A stretch of DNA of 64,000 bases from Collinsella vaginalis. Lineage in GTDB: Bacteria > Actinomycetota > Coriobacteriia > Coriobacteriales > Coriobacteriaceae. The stretch lies in contig NZ_LT838844.1 of the NCBI RefSeq assembly GCF_900176655.1, forward strand, positions 162,080-226,079, written 5' to 3'. The position numbers and the translations under genes are program-made. Positions 33,796 to 42,792 of the stretch are shown piece after piece. The notes beneath the pieces are model-generated. The model was not told where the DNA came from. It saw nothing but the letters and a program-made list of their open reading frames with translations, and searched no databases. Numbering within the stretch: position 1 is the stretch's first letter; each line of letters starts with the position of its first letter.

Positions 33796-35112
33796 TTATC
33801 GCCGCTGATGCGCGGTCCACTCCCACAGCCCAACGGGCTCGCCGTCGAGCATCACGTTCGTGCCGTCGAGCTCCGTGCGGCAGAAGTCGTTATACACGTG
33901 GATCCAGACCCCGTGGCTGAACACCTGCTTGGGTGCTCCGTCTGCCTCGCGGTAACGGCCGGTGAGATCCTCCACATGGTCGAAGTAGGTGAGGTGCACC
34001 GGTGCCTCAACTTCGTGCAGGCGATGATAAAGGGGAAGCACGGTCTCAGCGGGGTTCACGGCCTCGTCTCCCTTGGCGTGCACGAACCATAGCGGCGTCT
34101 TGGCGAGCGCCCCTATCACCTTGGGCGTCTGGTTCTCGTCGAAGAACGGCGCGCAGACCGGGACGCCCGCGGCGAAGAAATCCGGGTGGTCGGCGCACAT
34201 GCGAACGGTCATGAACCCGCCGTTTGAGAGTCCGCCGATGATGATGCGGCTGGTGTCGACGCGATCCGCATGCGCGGTGATGAACTCATCGATGAGCGCC
34301 TTCAACGGTTCGCTGTAGATGCTCACGTTGGATCGGCCGAGCTGCTCCACGCCGTCGTCCATCCAGAACGTCGGGCACTGCGGCACAACCACCCAGGCGG
34401 CCCCACCAAAGTACCCCTGGATCTTCTCCTGCGAGAGCGCGGTCACGCGGTTGCCGGTGTAGGCCCGCTCAACTTCGTCCCCGCCCTCGCCAGCGCCGTG
34501 CAGCCAGACGATGAGGGCGGCGCGCTCGGGTTTTTGCACCTGCCGCTTAAACGGTCCCGCAGGCGCCTCCCCCTGGCTGAAATCGGGTTCAAAGAAGCCG
34601 TACGAGAGCTGGATCCCGTTGACCGCCTGCGCCATGCGCGCCTCATGCCAGCCCGTAAGCGCGGGGCAGAGGCGCTCCGTGCGCTCTGTGTACACGAGCC
34701 CGCAGGTGGGATCGGGCTCGCCGGGGAGGGGAGCCGTCTGGGTGATCCGGAAGCGGTGCTCAACGAAACGGCCCTGCATGACGGTGCCCTCGATCGTCTT
34801 CGTCAGGCGGCATTCGGGAAGGACGAGGGCCACATGCCCCCCCTCGGGGAGTCGGTGCCCTGCGGCATCGCAGGGATAGGCGTTAAGGACAGGGAGGTAG
34901 CCGCGGGAGGGAACCGCGCGGTCAGCCCCGCGCTCCGTGCGCATCAGGATGCCCCCGGACGTCTCATGCCGCTCGACGTACACGTTGAACGGGACGGGGT
35001 CGAGATCGGCATCGCGTACGGGCGCAGGGAGCTCGAGCACCGCAGTTGAGATCCACGGACCAAAGTCTCCCAATTCGGTGACGGTCGCGAATGTTGGATG
35101 GAAGGAGCCCAT
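33796..35112 (-). CDS. alpha/beta hydrolase (esterase/peptidase-like) with N-terminal beta domain
   Basis: Protein of 438 residues. An N-terminal region (about 1-170) of beta character is followed by an alpha/beta-hydrolase domain. This has ALIVWLHGAGEGG (oxyanion region), nucleophile serine in IIIGGLSNGGFMT (GxSxGG), an aspartate candidate in WFVHAKGDEAVNP and a late histidine (SHGVWIHVY). The layout matches PHB-depolymerase/feruloyl-esterase-like serine hydrolases. ATG 35112 (AGGTGAT upstream) is preferred; ATG 35148 lies inside a TAAACATGTTTA palindrome and lacks a ribosome site. No signal peptide, so cytoplasmic. Divergent from the PTS/DUF4038 operon with TAAAC-type operators between them, suggesting it deacylates an imported glycoside; this is inference. 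Confidence 0.75.
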   Translation of the reverse strand: MGSFHPTFATVTELGDFGPWISTAVLELPAPVRDADLDPVPFNVYVERHETSGGILMRTERGADRAVPSRGYLPVLNAYPCDAAGHRLPEGGHVALVLPECRLTKTIEGTVMQGRFVEHRFRITQTAPLPGEPDPTCGLVYTERTERLCPALTGWHEARMAQAVNGIQLSYGFFEPDFSQGEAPAGPFKRQVQKPERAALIVWLHGAGEGGDEVERAYTGNRVTALSQEKIQGYFGGAAWVVVPQCPTFWMDDGVEQLGRSNVSIYSEPLKALIDEFITAHADRVDTSRIIIGGLSNGGFMTVRMCADHPDFFAAGVPVCAPFFDENQTPKVIGALAKTPLWFVHAKGDEAVNPAETVLPLYHRLHEVEAPVHLTYFDHVEDLTGRYREADGAPKQVFSHGVWIHVYNDFCRTELDGTNVMLDGEPVGLWEWTAHQRR

Positions 35113-35141
35113 GCAGATCACCTGATTCTCTTGAAGGTGGT

Positions 35142-35417
35142 TAAACATGTTTAGTATACCGAAATCAAGGAGAAGAGGAGGATTCAGCAGAGTGCGACGG
35201 AGAGCCGCGAAACAGCAAAAGAGGTTCAAGATGCGGTAAATCGCGAGGTAAAGGCAACAATACGGGATACTAGCCAGCTGCAGCATCCTCGGTTCCCGCA
35301 TATGTAAACACGCGTTTAGTAACGTTCACCGCTGCTTTCCTACCGTTTACGGGGAAACCCTTAGGAATCTGTTCACTCTGACGTAGGATACATGATATAA
35401 ACGTTCAGTAAACACAT
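35142..35417. promoter_or_regulatory. divergent operator region (LacI-type sites) between esterase and PTS genes
   Basis: Three TAAAC-type sites lie in the 375-base divergent gap: the perfect palindrome TAAACATGTTTA (35142-35153), TAAACACGCGTTTA (35305-35318), and CATGATATAAACGTTCAGTA (35391-35410) continuing AAACACAT. TACCGTTTACGG at 35341-35352 recurs at 21110 and 33603. The third block is nearly identical to 21148-21169 before the isomerase operon. The shared pattern supports one LacI regulator. Confidence 0.6.
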
Positions 35418-35487
35418 ATGAGGTTTGCTGAAAAGACGCGGACGGGCAGAAAACCGCCCGGCACCGCGGATACGAAAGGGAGGGCCC

Positions 35488-36915
35488 ATGGCCGACAACA
35501 AACAGATCGCCACCGATGTCCTCGCGTTGGTGGGCGGCTCCGGCAACGTGAGCACCGCGACACATTGCATGACCCGTCTCCGCCTGACGCTGCGCGACTG
35601 CTCCCAGGCCGATGCCGATGAGATCAAGAAGGTCAAGGGTGTCCTCGGCGCGCAGTGGTCGGGGTCGCAGCTCCAGGTCATCGTGGGCCAGAACGTGCCA
35701 AAGGTCCTCGACGAGTTCGTGGCCATCTCAGGTGTCACGCGCGGCGAGGCCGTGGACGAGAACCTCGACGCCCCGAAGGAGAAGCTGACGCCGGCCGTCA
35801 TCGGCAACCGGATCCTCGACTACCTCTCCGGCTCCATGACCCAGCTGATCCCCCTGCTCATGGCCGGCGGCCTCTTCCGCACCTTCGCGGTCGTCCTCGG
35901 CCCGCAGATGTTCAACCTCATCTCCGAGACCGACCCGACCTATACCTTCTTCTACACGACCCTCTACGAGGCGACCTTCTACTTCCTGCCGATCTACCTC
36001 GGGTATGCGGCGGCGAAGAAGCTCGGCGCCAGCCCCGTGCTCGGCATGCTGACCGGCGGCCTGCTCATCGCGCCGAGCATCGTGGCGGCGGCGTCTGACG
36101 GCGGCAGCGGCATCGTGAGCGTCTACGGCATTTCGATCGCCGCGGCGAAGTACGGCCAGAGCGTGCTGCCGATCCTCCTCACCATCCCGGTGCTCTACGT
36201 GGTGGAGAAGTTCTTCAAGAAGCACATGCCCGACGTGCTCTCGACCGTCTTCACGCCGTTCTGCACGATGATCGTCACCGTGCCCATCGCCCTCATCGTC
36301 CTCGCGCCCGTCGGCAACGAGATCGGCAACGTCATCGCCGGGGCCCTGTTCGGCCTCGCCGACATGGGCGGCATCGGCATCCTTGTGGTCATGGCCGTGC
36401 TCGGCGCCTTCTGGCAGCTGTTCGTCGTTGCCGGCATGCACATGCCGGTGATCCTCCTCGCCCAGGTGCAGATCGTCGCCCAGGGTTACGACCCCTTCGT
36501 CTTCGTGGCCACGAACTGCGCGATGGTCGCTGTGTGGGGCTGCGCCTTCGGCTCCTTCCTGCGTATGCGCAACAAGGAGGAGAAGTCGCTCGCGATCGGC
36601 TACGTGATCGCGGCCATCGCCGGCGGTGTGACCGAGCCCGCGCTCTTCGGCATCCTCATGCGCTTCCGCAAGACCATGCTCGGCATGTTCATCGGTGGCG
36701 CCATCGGCGCGGTCGTTTCCGGTATCCTTGGTGTCACGTACTACCTCGCCGGCGGCGCGTCCAACTTCATGGTCATCCTCAACTACTTCCAGGGCGGCCA
36801 GATGAACATCGTCTACGCGATCGTTGGCATGGCGATCTCCTTCGTGATCGCGACGCTCGCGGTGTACTTCACGGGCTTCTCCGAGAAGGATCTTGCGGAG
36901 ATGGACGAGGCGTAA
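35488..36915 (+). CDS. PTS beta-glucoside-type EIIBC permease (2)
   Basis: Fused EIIB-EIIC permease of 475 residues, paralogous to the one at 31058-32485 but on the other strand. EIIB phospho-cysteine C27 lies in THCMTRLRL. The EIIC part has around ten hydrophobic segments and the conserved AGGVTEPALFG loop. No EIIA domain. ATG 35488 follows AAGGGAGG; upstream in-frame codons from 35425 are not conserved-looking. It is first in an operon with a DUF4038 apiosidase-like hydrolase, so it probably imports and phosphorylates a glycoside that contains glucose plus a second sugar. Regulation by the LacI protein is inferred from the operator sites upstream. Confidence 0.92.
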   Translation: MADNKQIATDVLALVGGSGNVSTATHCMTRLRLTLRDCSQADADEIKKVKGVLGAQWSGSQLQVIVGQNVPKVLDEFVAISGVTRGEAVDENLDAPKEKLTPAVIGNRILDYLSGSMTQLIPLLMAGGLFRTFAVVLGPQMFNLISETDPTYTFFYTTLYEATFYFLPIYLGYAAAKKLGASPVLGMLTGGLLIAPSIVAAASDGGSGIVSVYGISIAAAKYGQSVLPILLTIPVLYVVEKFFKKHMPDVLSTVFTPFCTMIVTVPIALIVLAPVGNEIGNVIAGALFGLADMGGIGILVVMAVLGAFWQLFVVAGMHMPVILLAQVQIVAQGYDPFVFVATNCAMVAVWGCAFGSFLRMRNKEEKSLAIGYVIAAIAGGVTEPALFGILMRFRKTMLGMFIGGAIGAVVSGILGVTYYLAGGASNFMVILNYFQGGQMNIVYAIVGMAISFVIATLAVYFTGFSEKDLAEMDEA

Positions 36916-36941
36916 TCCTCAGGTACGCGGAGGATCGTTGT

Positions 36942-36982
36942 ACGCCCCGGGTTGCCACGCGCACGTTGGCTGCCCGGGGCGT
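36942..36982 (+). other. intercistronic GC hairpin between EIIBC and DUF4038 gene
   Basis: Ten-bp perfect stem ACGCCCCGGG/CCCGGGGCGT with a 21-base loop and no T-run. A similar GCCCGGGGC/GCCCCGGGC hairpin sits at the equivalent position of the alpha-glucoside operon (45429-45451). Possible mRNA stability or processing element. Confidence 0.5.
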
Positions 36983-37047
36983 GCGTCTTAGTGAGTTCGG
37001 TACCACGATGGACGTGTCGGAGCGCACCAGCTGAAAGGAGCTGCTCT

Positions 37048-38382
37048 ATGAGCCTGGGAACGTTGACGGTGAACGACGCGAAGGACGGCTTCCTGCTCGA
37101 TGGACGGCCGTGGTTCTGGCTCGCGGACACCTGCTGGAGCGCCTTCACGAGCGTCTCGCTCGAGGACTGGGACTACTACCTGGCGCGCCGTGCCGAGCAG
37201 GGTGTGAACGTCCTGCAGGTGAACACCCTGCCGCAGTGGGACCGCTGCCGTCCCGATCTCGGGATCTACCCGTATGCGAGCGAGGACGGCACGCGGTTCG
37301 ACTGGGGGAGCCCGAATCCTGCGTACTGGGAGCGCGCCCGCACGATGGCGGAGATGGCCGAGGCCCACGGCATCCGGCTCGCCCTCGTGCTGATCTGGTG
37401 CAACGTGGTCCCCGGCACCTGGGGTGCGGCCATCGCGGAGAAGACCGGCTCGAGCCTCATGCCGGTTGAGGGGGCGTGCGCGCATGTGCGGCGCGTCGTC
37501 GCCGAGCTCGGCTCCTTTGATCCCGTCTACATTGTGAGCGGGGACACCGACTTCAAGTCTGAGGAGACCATCGCCTACTACGACCGCGTGCTCGATGAGG
37601 TTTGCGATGCCGCGCCCGGCGCCCTTCGCTGCCTGCATATAAACCGCGGGAACCGCACGATCCCCGAGGGGTACCTTGATCGGCTCGACTTCTACCTGTA
37701 CCAGCCGGGTCACAATTACGCGGCCCAGTACGAGGCATGGCGCCTGCCCGAGGATCTGCGGGGAACCTATCCCAAGAAACCTATGCTCAACTCCGAGCCC
37801 TGCTACGAGCAGATGGGCGCCAGCCGGAACGTCTACTGGCGCTTCAGCGCCCATGACTGCCGGGCGAGCGCGTGGGCGGGCATCCTCGCGGGCGCCTCGG
37901 CAGGTGTGACCTACGGGGCCCACGGGGTCTGGAACTGGCAGACGAGCGCGAGCGCCGGAAGCGTGCTGGGGGAGGGCTTCGACGCGCCCTTCCGCTGGCA
38001 GGAGTGCCTGCAGTTCCCCGGTGTCTGGGACTTCGGGCTGATTCCCGAGATCCTGCGTGGCCTCGGCCAGGGGGAGGCTCCCTCGGTGCGTCCCGCCCAG
38101 GAACTGCTCGATGATGCCCGAGAGCAGATCCGCGTCGGCGCGGTTGGCAACAGTATCGTCGCCTATCTGCCGTTCGCAACGAAGCTCAAGCTCAAGGGCC
38201 TCGACGAGGTGCTGCCGGATGCAGCAGCCTGGAGCGCCACGGCGTTCGACCTCGAGACCAAGCGCCTCGCGCGGCTGCAGGTGGAGGCAGATTCAGAGGG
38301 CGATTGCCTCTCGGTTCCTCAGCATCCGTTCGAGCATGATGCGCTGGTGGTGGTTGAGGGGTTGCCCACTGAGCGGTCGTGA
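37048..38382 (+). CDS. DUF4038-family glycoside hydrolase (apiosidase-like)
   Basis: Cytoplasmic protein of 444 residues. The N-terminus (FLLDGRPWFWLADTCWSAFTSVSLEDWDYYLARRAEQGVNVLQV) is the signature of DUF4038, the catalytic barrel of family GH140 apiosidases and relatives. Candidate catalytic acids are in YIVSGDTDF and MLNSEPCYEQMG. GVTYGAHGVWNWQ near residue 300 is also typical, and a C-terminal beta domain (DUF5060/collagen-binding-like in relatives) is present in short form. ATG 37048 follows AAAGGAG. There is no signal peptide, unlike the secreted Bacteroides enzymes, and the gene follows a PTS permease by 132 bases. It probably removes apiose (or a related sugar) from a phosphorylated glycoside inside the cell. 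Exact linkage and substrate are inferred. Confidence 0.8.
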   Translation: MSLGTLTVNDAKDGFLLDGRPWFWLADTCWSAFTSVSLEDWDYYLARRAEQGVNVLQVNTLPQWDRCRPDLGIYPYASEDGTRFDWGSPNPAYWERARTMAEMAEAHGIRLALVLIWCNVVPGTWGAAIAEKTGSSLMPVEGACAHVRRVVAELGSFDPVYIVSGDTDFKSEETIAYYDRVLDEVCDAAPGALRCLHINRGNRTIPEGYLDRLDFYLYQPGHNYAAQYEAWRLPEDLRGTYPKKPMLNSEPCYEQMGASRNVYWRFSAHDCRASAWAGILAGASAGVTYGAHGVWNWQTSASAGSVLGEGFDAPFRWQECLQFPGVWDFGLIPEILRGLGQGEAPSVRPAQELLDDAREQIRVGAVGNSIVAYLPFATKLKLKGLDEVLPDAAAWSATAFDLETKRLARLQVEADSEGDCLSVPQHPFEHDALVVVEGLPTERS

Positions 38383-38512
38383 CGGCATTGTGTAAATAGA
38401 CATCTGTATTGCTCAGGCTGCTGCTCGCTTCGTAATCGGGGACAATGTGGTTCAGAGATGAGAACCACCCTGCAGCTCGTCTCAAGAGCCGGCTCGTGAC
38501 TCGCCGGCGCCG

Positions 38513-38544
38513 AACCCGGACGTCTCGGAAGCGTCCGGGTTTTT
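38513..38544 (+). terminator. terminator of PTS/DUF4038 operon
   Basis: Perfect stem AACCCGGACG/CGTCCGGGTT with a nine-base loop followed by TTTT. Confidence 0.93.
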
Positions 38545-38679
38545 GGTGTAGGGTGGATACGCGTCTGCCCTGATGATGTCGGCGGTGCGGCGTGATCGGT
38601 CGTCGCGCGGCGATTGGTGAGGCGCATGCGCGCCGTCCGCCGGCGGTCACGAGACCTGGTCCGTTGCGAGGGGAGGCCC

Positions 38680-39168
38680 ATGGAGGTCGCGGTCATCTGC
38701 ATTGGCAACGAGTACCAGCTCGACGACGGTTTCGGCCCCGCCGTCGCCCGCCACCTTCTGGAGCATTTCGTCTTTCCCAAGAACGTGCGGGTCCTCGACC
38801 GCGCCGTCATGGGGTACGCCATCATCCCCGACCTCATGGCGTGCGACGCTGCCGTGGTGGTGGACGCCTTTGACGGCACCGGTGCAGCCCCGGGAACCGT
38901 GCTCTCAATCGATGCGAATGACCTGGCGATATCGAACGAGATGATGTCGCTCCACCAGGTGCGTTTTACCGACGTCCTGTCATCGGCGCAGTTCATGGGG
39001 GCGCGATGCAAGACCGGCCGCTGTTTCGGCGTGCAGGTGGTGGACCTCGGCGCAGGGGCTTTGGAACGGGGGCTTTCTGAACCGGTTGCCGCAGCGGTGA
39101 AGCCATGTGCCGAGGCGGTTGCCAGGTACCTCCGTGATGAGTTGGGCTGCGAGGCTCGCCGCGCTTGA
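38680..39168 (+). CDS. hyaD: [NiFe] hydrogenase maturation protease (HyaD/HybD-like)
   Basis: Endopeptidase of 162 residues that trims the C-terminal extension of the hydrogenase large subunit after Ni insertion. The family motif GNEYQLDDGFGPAVARHL is at residues 9-26. The metal (Ni-sensing) ligands are the Glu in GNE, an Asp in VVDAFDG (about 65) and a His in MSLHQ (about 90). ATG 38680 has GGGGAGG just upstream; the longer frame from 38614 is Arg-rich and unlikely. It lies 21 kb from the hydrogenase operon but is the only such protease in the window, and the large subunit at 15989-17653 has the extension it would cleave. The pairing is inferred. Confidence 0.88.
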   Translation: MEVAVICIGNEYQLDDGFGPAVARHLLEHFVFPKNVRVLDRAVMGYAIIPDLMACDAAVVVDAFDGTGAAPGTVLSIDANDLAISNEMMSLHQVRFTDVLSSAQFMGARCKTGRCFGVQVVDLGAGALERGLSEPVAAAVKPCAEAVARYLRDELGCEARRA

Positions 39169-39256
39169 GGTTGCGCCGAGCCCTTGACGGTCGGTCCGCC
39201 TCCGGGCATGATGTCAGCACCCCCTTCACGCGCGCCTCCTGCGAGGAGGTTGCGTC

Positions 39257-39724
39257 ATGGATCTATTTCTGGAAACCCCGCAGCAAGCTGCCGATCGCGA
39301 ACGCCGCAGGATGCGTGCGCAGGCCTGGTCGGCGGACGGCGCCCCGTTGCCGGAGCTCTTTCGTCCGCAGCCGGTTTTGGACGGTGCGGGGTGCGACAAA
39401 TGCCCGGATGCCACCGGTGGCGATCCTGGCGCTGTGCGTTCGCAAACAGCTGCAGACACCGCTCAAGTTCCCGTTCACGAGGCATACCGGGCGGAGATCG
39501 CCTTCGACCGCCAGCGGACACGGCGTCGGCTGCTGACGAACGTCGCCCGTATCGCGCTGATGGTCCTCCTCTTCCCGCTGCTGCTCGCGGCGGTGTTCCT
39601 CGCCTCCTACACCCTGACGCTCGTCGTGAACGGGGCCTCGCCCGATGAGGTCATGCAGCAGATCACCTCCCTGGCCGCGCGATTCGAGGGCTTCATCGGC
39701 ACCGTGGCGGCCATGGTCTGGTAG
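39257..39724 (+). CDS. membrane protein of unknown function
   Basis: Protein of 155 residues. The N-terminal two-thirds is polar and variable-looking (with a Cys pair, GCDKCPD). One strong hydrophobic helix at about 98-120 (IALMVLLFPLLLAAVFLASYTL) and a weakly hydrophobic C-terminus follow. No family recognised. ATG 39257 has GCGAGGAGG upstream. It sits between the maturation protease and another small membrane protein in the same direction. Confidence 0.65.
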   Translation: MDLFLETPQQAADRERRRMRAQAWSADGAPLPELFRPQPVLDGAGCDKCPDATGGDPGAVRSQTAADTAQVPVHEAYRAEIAFDRQRTRRRLLTNVARIALMVLLFPLLLAAVFLASYTLTLVVNGASPDEVMQQITSLAARFEGFIGTVAAMVW

Positions 39725-39811
39725 GGAGTGGCGCCCCGATCGCGGCGATGCGCGTAAGATGGGCGGGGAGGTACGGGGTCAGAGAGGCCCTCAGCATCAT
39801 GGAGGGGCGGC

Positions 39812-40420
39812 ATGGCGAGTACGGTTACCAAGGTCGGGAGTTCGGACGACAGCGGGTTCACAGGGCCTCGGGGCGCGGAGATGGATGCTCCCTGCGGGGA
39901 CGGCGTTCGGCCCCCCAAGCCGGCCCCGGGAAAGCGCCTGGTGGGGTACTGCCGCTCCTGCCGTTGTTTCCAGGAGCTCGACGCCTCCTGCCGGGACCAC
40001 CTGCGCCATGACCGCCACCAGATGGCGATCATCTTGGAGCTTCCCCTCGATCGGCCGCTCTACCGCATCCCGGCGTTCAACTGGGGAGCCTTCCTGATGC
40101 CCCCTATCTGGGGCGCGGGCCACGGCCAGGTCTTCGCGGTGGTGCTCTACCCCGTCTGGATCATGGTGGACAACCTGATGTGGGCGGCGGTGCACGGGCA
40201 GGGGAGCCCGGTGCTCGCCGGCATCGCCCTCGCAGGGACCCTCGCGTTCATGTTCTTCTACGCGCGGACGGCCAACTACGTGGGATATATGCGTGTGGTG
40301 ACGACGAAGTCCCCCGATGAGTACGTGGCGGGGGAGCGCCGGTGGGCCGTGGCGATGGGCGTGCTCGCGGCGGCGATGGTTGCCTTCGCCACCTGGTACA
40401 ACCTTACGGTGCGGGCGTGA
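39812..40420 (+). CDS. membrane protein with N-terminal Cys/His motif, unknown
   Basis: Protein of 202 residues. After a polar start comes a zinc-ribbon-like motif (YCRSCRCFQELDASCRDH). A membrane part follows with about four hydrophobic segments, containing FNWGAFLMPPIWGAGHGQVFAVVLYPVWIMVDN and ending in AVAMGVLAAAMVAFATWYNLT. The FNWGAFLMPPIWG segment resembles small DUF2628/TM2-type membrane proteins, but I do not assign a function. ATG 39812 with GGAGGGG upstream. Confidence 0.65.
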   Translation: MASTVTKVGSSDDSGFTGPRGAEMDAPCGDGVRPPKPAPGKRLVGYCRSCRCFQELDASCRDHLRHDRHQMAIILELPLDRPLYRIPAFNWGAFLMPPIWGAGHGQVFAVVLYPVWIMVDNLMWAAVHGQGSPVLAGIALAGTLAFMFFYARTANYVGYMRVVTTKSPDEYVAGERRWAVAMGVLAAAMVAFATWYNLTVRA

Positions 40421-40504
40421 GGCTCGGCCGGCGCGTTCGGGGCGGGCGTATTGTGTCCGCACGGCTCCGTATAATGGTGCCGGTAACCACAAGGGAGGAA
40501 GTCA

Positions 40505-42076
40505 ATGGACACAACCGTGATCATCCTGATCGTCGCGCTCATCGGGGCCGTGCTCGCGGCTGTTGCCGCCCTGCTCGCGGCACGGGCCCAGGCTGCGGCC
40601 GCTGAGCAGCGGGCTCAGGCCGAGCGGCTCCTGTCCGCGCTGGACGAGGCCAATGCCGCCCTCACCGCGCTGGGTACCGGGGTCACCCAGGCGCGGGATG
40701 ACCTCGGCGGTATAGCGCGGCGGCAGGCCGCTGAATCAGCCGCCAGCCAGCAGCGCCACGAGGCCGCGCTTCATCAGGCCGCGCAGGTGGCAGACCGGAC
40801 GGACTCCCTCCGCCGGGAGACGGAGGGCAGCCTCGCAGCCAGCCGCGACGCCCTGAACGCCCAGCTCACCGAGATGCGGGGCGTGGTCGACACCAAGCTC
40901 GCCGGCACCCTCGCCCGTCAGTCGAGCGAGCTCCGGGATCAGCTGGGCAAGTTCGACGAGCGCTTCAGCGGCTTCCAGACGCAGATCCAGGGCTTCCAAG
41001 ACCAGGTCACCCAAGGTCTGAAGGCAAGCTCCGATGCCGCCACCAAGAGCCTGGAGGAGGTTCAGCAGACCGTCGAGCGCCAGCTCACCACCATCAGGAA
41101 TGACAACGCCGCCCAGCTCGACCGCATGCGCGAGACCGTCGACGAGAAACTCTCCAAAACCCTGAACGAGCGCCTGAGCACCTCATTCAAGCAGGTGAGC
41201 GACTCGCTCGAGGTGGTCTCCCAAGGGCTCGGCGAGATGCGCACCGTCGCCTCGGGAGTGGGCGATCTGAAGCGCGTCCTCTCCAACGTCAAGACCCGCG
41301 GCATCTTAGGCGAGGTGCAGCTCGGGGCCATCCTGCGCGAGATCCTCTCGGTCGATCAGTACCTCGAGGACGTCGCCACGGTCCCTGAGAGCTCGGAGCG
41401 GGTCGAGTTCGCCGTCAAGCTGCCGGTTGAGGGCGGGGATCCCATCCTGCTGCCCATCGACTCAAAGTTCCCGGGAGACGCCTACGAGCACCTGCGCCAG
41501 GCGCTCGACGAGGGCGACGCCGAGGCCGCGTCCTCGGCCCGCAAGGTGCTTGAGCGCCAGATCAGGGCCGAGGCCAAGGATATCTCCGAGAAGTACCTGA
41601 GCGTGCCTGCCACCACGAGCTTCGGCATCATGTTTCTGCCCTTCGAGGGGCTCTATGCCGAGGTCGTCAACATGCCCGGCTTGGTGGAGCTGCTGCAGCG
41701 AGACTACCGGGTGAATGTCGCGGGTCCGAGCACCATGGCGGCGATCCTGAACAGCCTCCAGATGAGCTATCAGACCTTCGCCTTCCAGAAGCGCGCCGAT
41801 GAGATCCAGAAGGTCCTCTCGGCGGTGAAGGCGGAGTTCCCCAAGTACCAGAAGGAGCTCGGGCGCGCGCTCAAGCAGCTCCAGACCGCGGAGAAGACGG
41901 TGAACGGCATCATCAACACGCGCACCAACATGATGGAGCGCAAGCTCAAGAGCGTCGTGGCCCTCGATGATCCGGCCGAGGCGGCTGCGCTCCTGGGTTT
42001 CAACGACGCTCCCGAGGTCGAGTTCGAGTCTGACGAAGATGTCGATGACGCCTTCGACGCCGAGAGCGAGGAGTAG
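40505..42076 (+). CDS. rmuC: DNA recombination protein RmuC
   Basis: RmuC-family protein of 523 residues. An N-terminal membrane helix (VIILIVALIGAVLAAVAALLAAR) is followed by a long coiled coil rich in Ala/Gln/Glu/Arg (about 25-255). The conserved nuclease-like domain (about 260-430) has KTRGILGEVQLGAILREIL, PILLPIDSKFPGDAYEHL and SFGIMFLPFEGLYAEVV. RmuC limits recombination between short inverted repeats and has a predicted restriction-endonuclease-like core. The acidic C-terminus is family-typical. Endonuclease III starts two bases after the stop, making a repair operon. Confidence 0.95.
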   Translation: MDTTVIILIVALIGAVLAAVAALLAARAQAAAAEQRAQAERLLSALDEANAALTALGTGVTQARDDLGGIARRQAAESAASQQRHEAALHQAAQVADRTDSLRRETEGSLAASRDALNAQLTEMRGVVDTKLAGTLARQSSELRDQLGKFDERFSGFQTQIQGFQDQVTQGLKASSDAATKSLEEVQQTVERQLTTIRNDNAAQLDRMRETVDEKLSKTLNERLSTSFKQVSDSLEVVSQGLGEMRTVASGVGDLKRVLSNVKTRGILGEVQLGAILREILSVDQYLEDVATVPESSERVEFAVKLPVEGGDPILLPIDSKFPGDAYEHLRQALDEGDAEAASSARKVLERQIRAEAKDISEKYLSVPATTSFGIMFLPFEGLYAEVVNMPGLVELLQRDYRVNVAGPSTMAAILNSLQMSYQTFAFQKRADEIQKVLSAVKAEFPKYQKELGRALKQLQTAEKTVNGIINTRTNMMERKLKSVVALDDPAEAAALLGFNDAPEVEFESDEDVDDAFDAESEE

Positions 42077-42078
42077 CC

Positions 42079-42741
42079 ATGCCACGTGAGTCAAACGCCG
42101 CGAAGCGCGAGCGGGGCGTCGAGTTCTGCGAACGCCTGAACCGCCGTTACGGGCCGGTCGCCGCCTTCCTCGACCATTCGAGTCCGTTTCGTCTGGTCAT
42201 CTCGGTCCTGCTGTCCGCACAGACCACCGATGCGCAGGTGAACAAGGTCACCCCTGAGCTCTTCCGCCGCTGGCCCACACCGGAGGCCATGGCCGGCGCC
42301 ACCGCGGAGGAGGTGGCCGAGGTCATCAAGTCACTCGGCTTCTACAAGACCAAGGCGAAGCACGCGGTCGAGGCCGCGCAGATAATCGTCGCGGATTTCG
42401 GCGGCGAGGTGCCCCGCACCATGGCGGAGCTCACGCGCCTGCCTGGTGTGGGCCGCAAGACGGCCAACATCGTCCTCAATGTGAGCTTCGGCATCGTGGA
42501 GGGCATCGCGGTTGACACACATGTGAATCGCATCGCGCATCGGCTGGGGCTCTCGCCCAAAACCCACGAGAAGGAGCCGCTCAAGACGGAGCAGGATCTC
42601 CTCAAGATCCTCCCCCACGAGTACTGGGAGAACGTCAACCACCAGTGGATCAGTTTCGGGCGCGAGATCTGCCATGCCCGTGCACCGCTCTGCGGCGAGT
42701 GCCCCATGACGGACATCTGCCCGAGCGCGCGGCTGGGGTAG
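42079..42741 (+). CDS. nth: endonuclease III
   Basis: Base-excision-repair glycosylase/AP lyase of 220 residues for oxidised pyrimidines. The helix-hairpin-helix LPGVGRKTANIVLNV carries the catalytic lysine, and the catalytic aspartate is in AVDTHVNRIAHRLG. The [4Fe-4S] ligands are CHARAPLCGECPMTDIC (C-X6-C-X2-C-X5-C). LLSAQTTDAQVNKVTPELF near the N-terminus is canonical. The start is two bases after the RmuC stop. It contrasts with the cluster-less glycosylase at 12039-12920. Confidence 0.97.
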   Translation: MPRESNAAKRERGVEFCERLNRRYGPVAAFLDHSSPFRLVISVLLSAQTTDAQVNKVTPELFRRWPTPEAMAGATAEEVAEVIKSLGFYKTKAKHAVEAAQIIVADFGGEVPRTMAELTRLPGVGRKTANIVLNVSFGIVEGIAVDTHVNRIAHRLGLSPKTHEKEPLKTEQDLLKILPHEYWENVNHQWISFGREICHARAPLCGECPMTDICPSARLG

Positions 42742-42792
42742 CAGGGTTCTGAAGGCCCCCGGGGCCCTGCAGTCTCGCGCCCGCTCGAGCGG

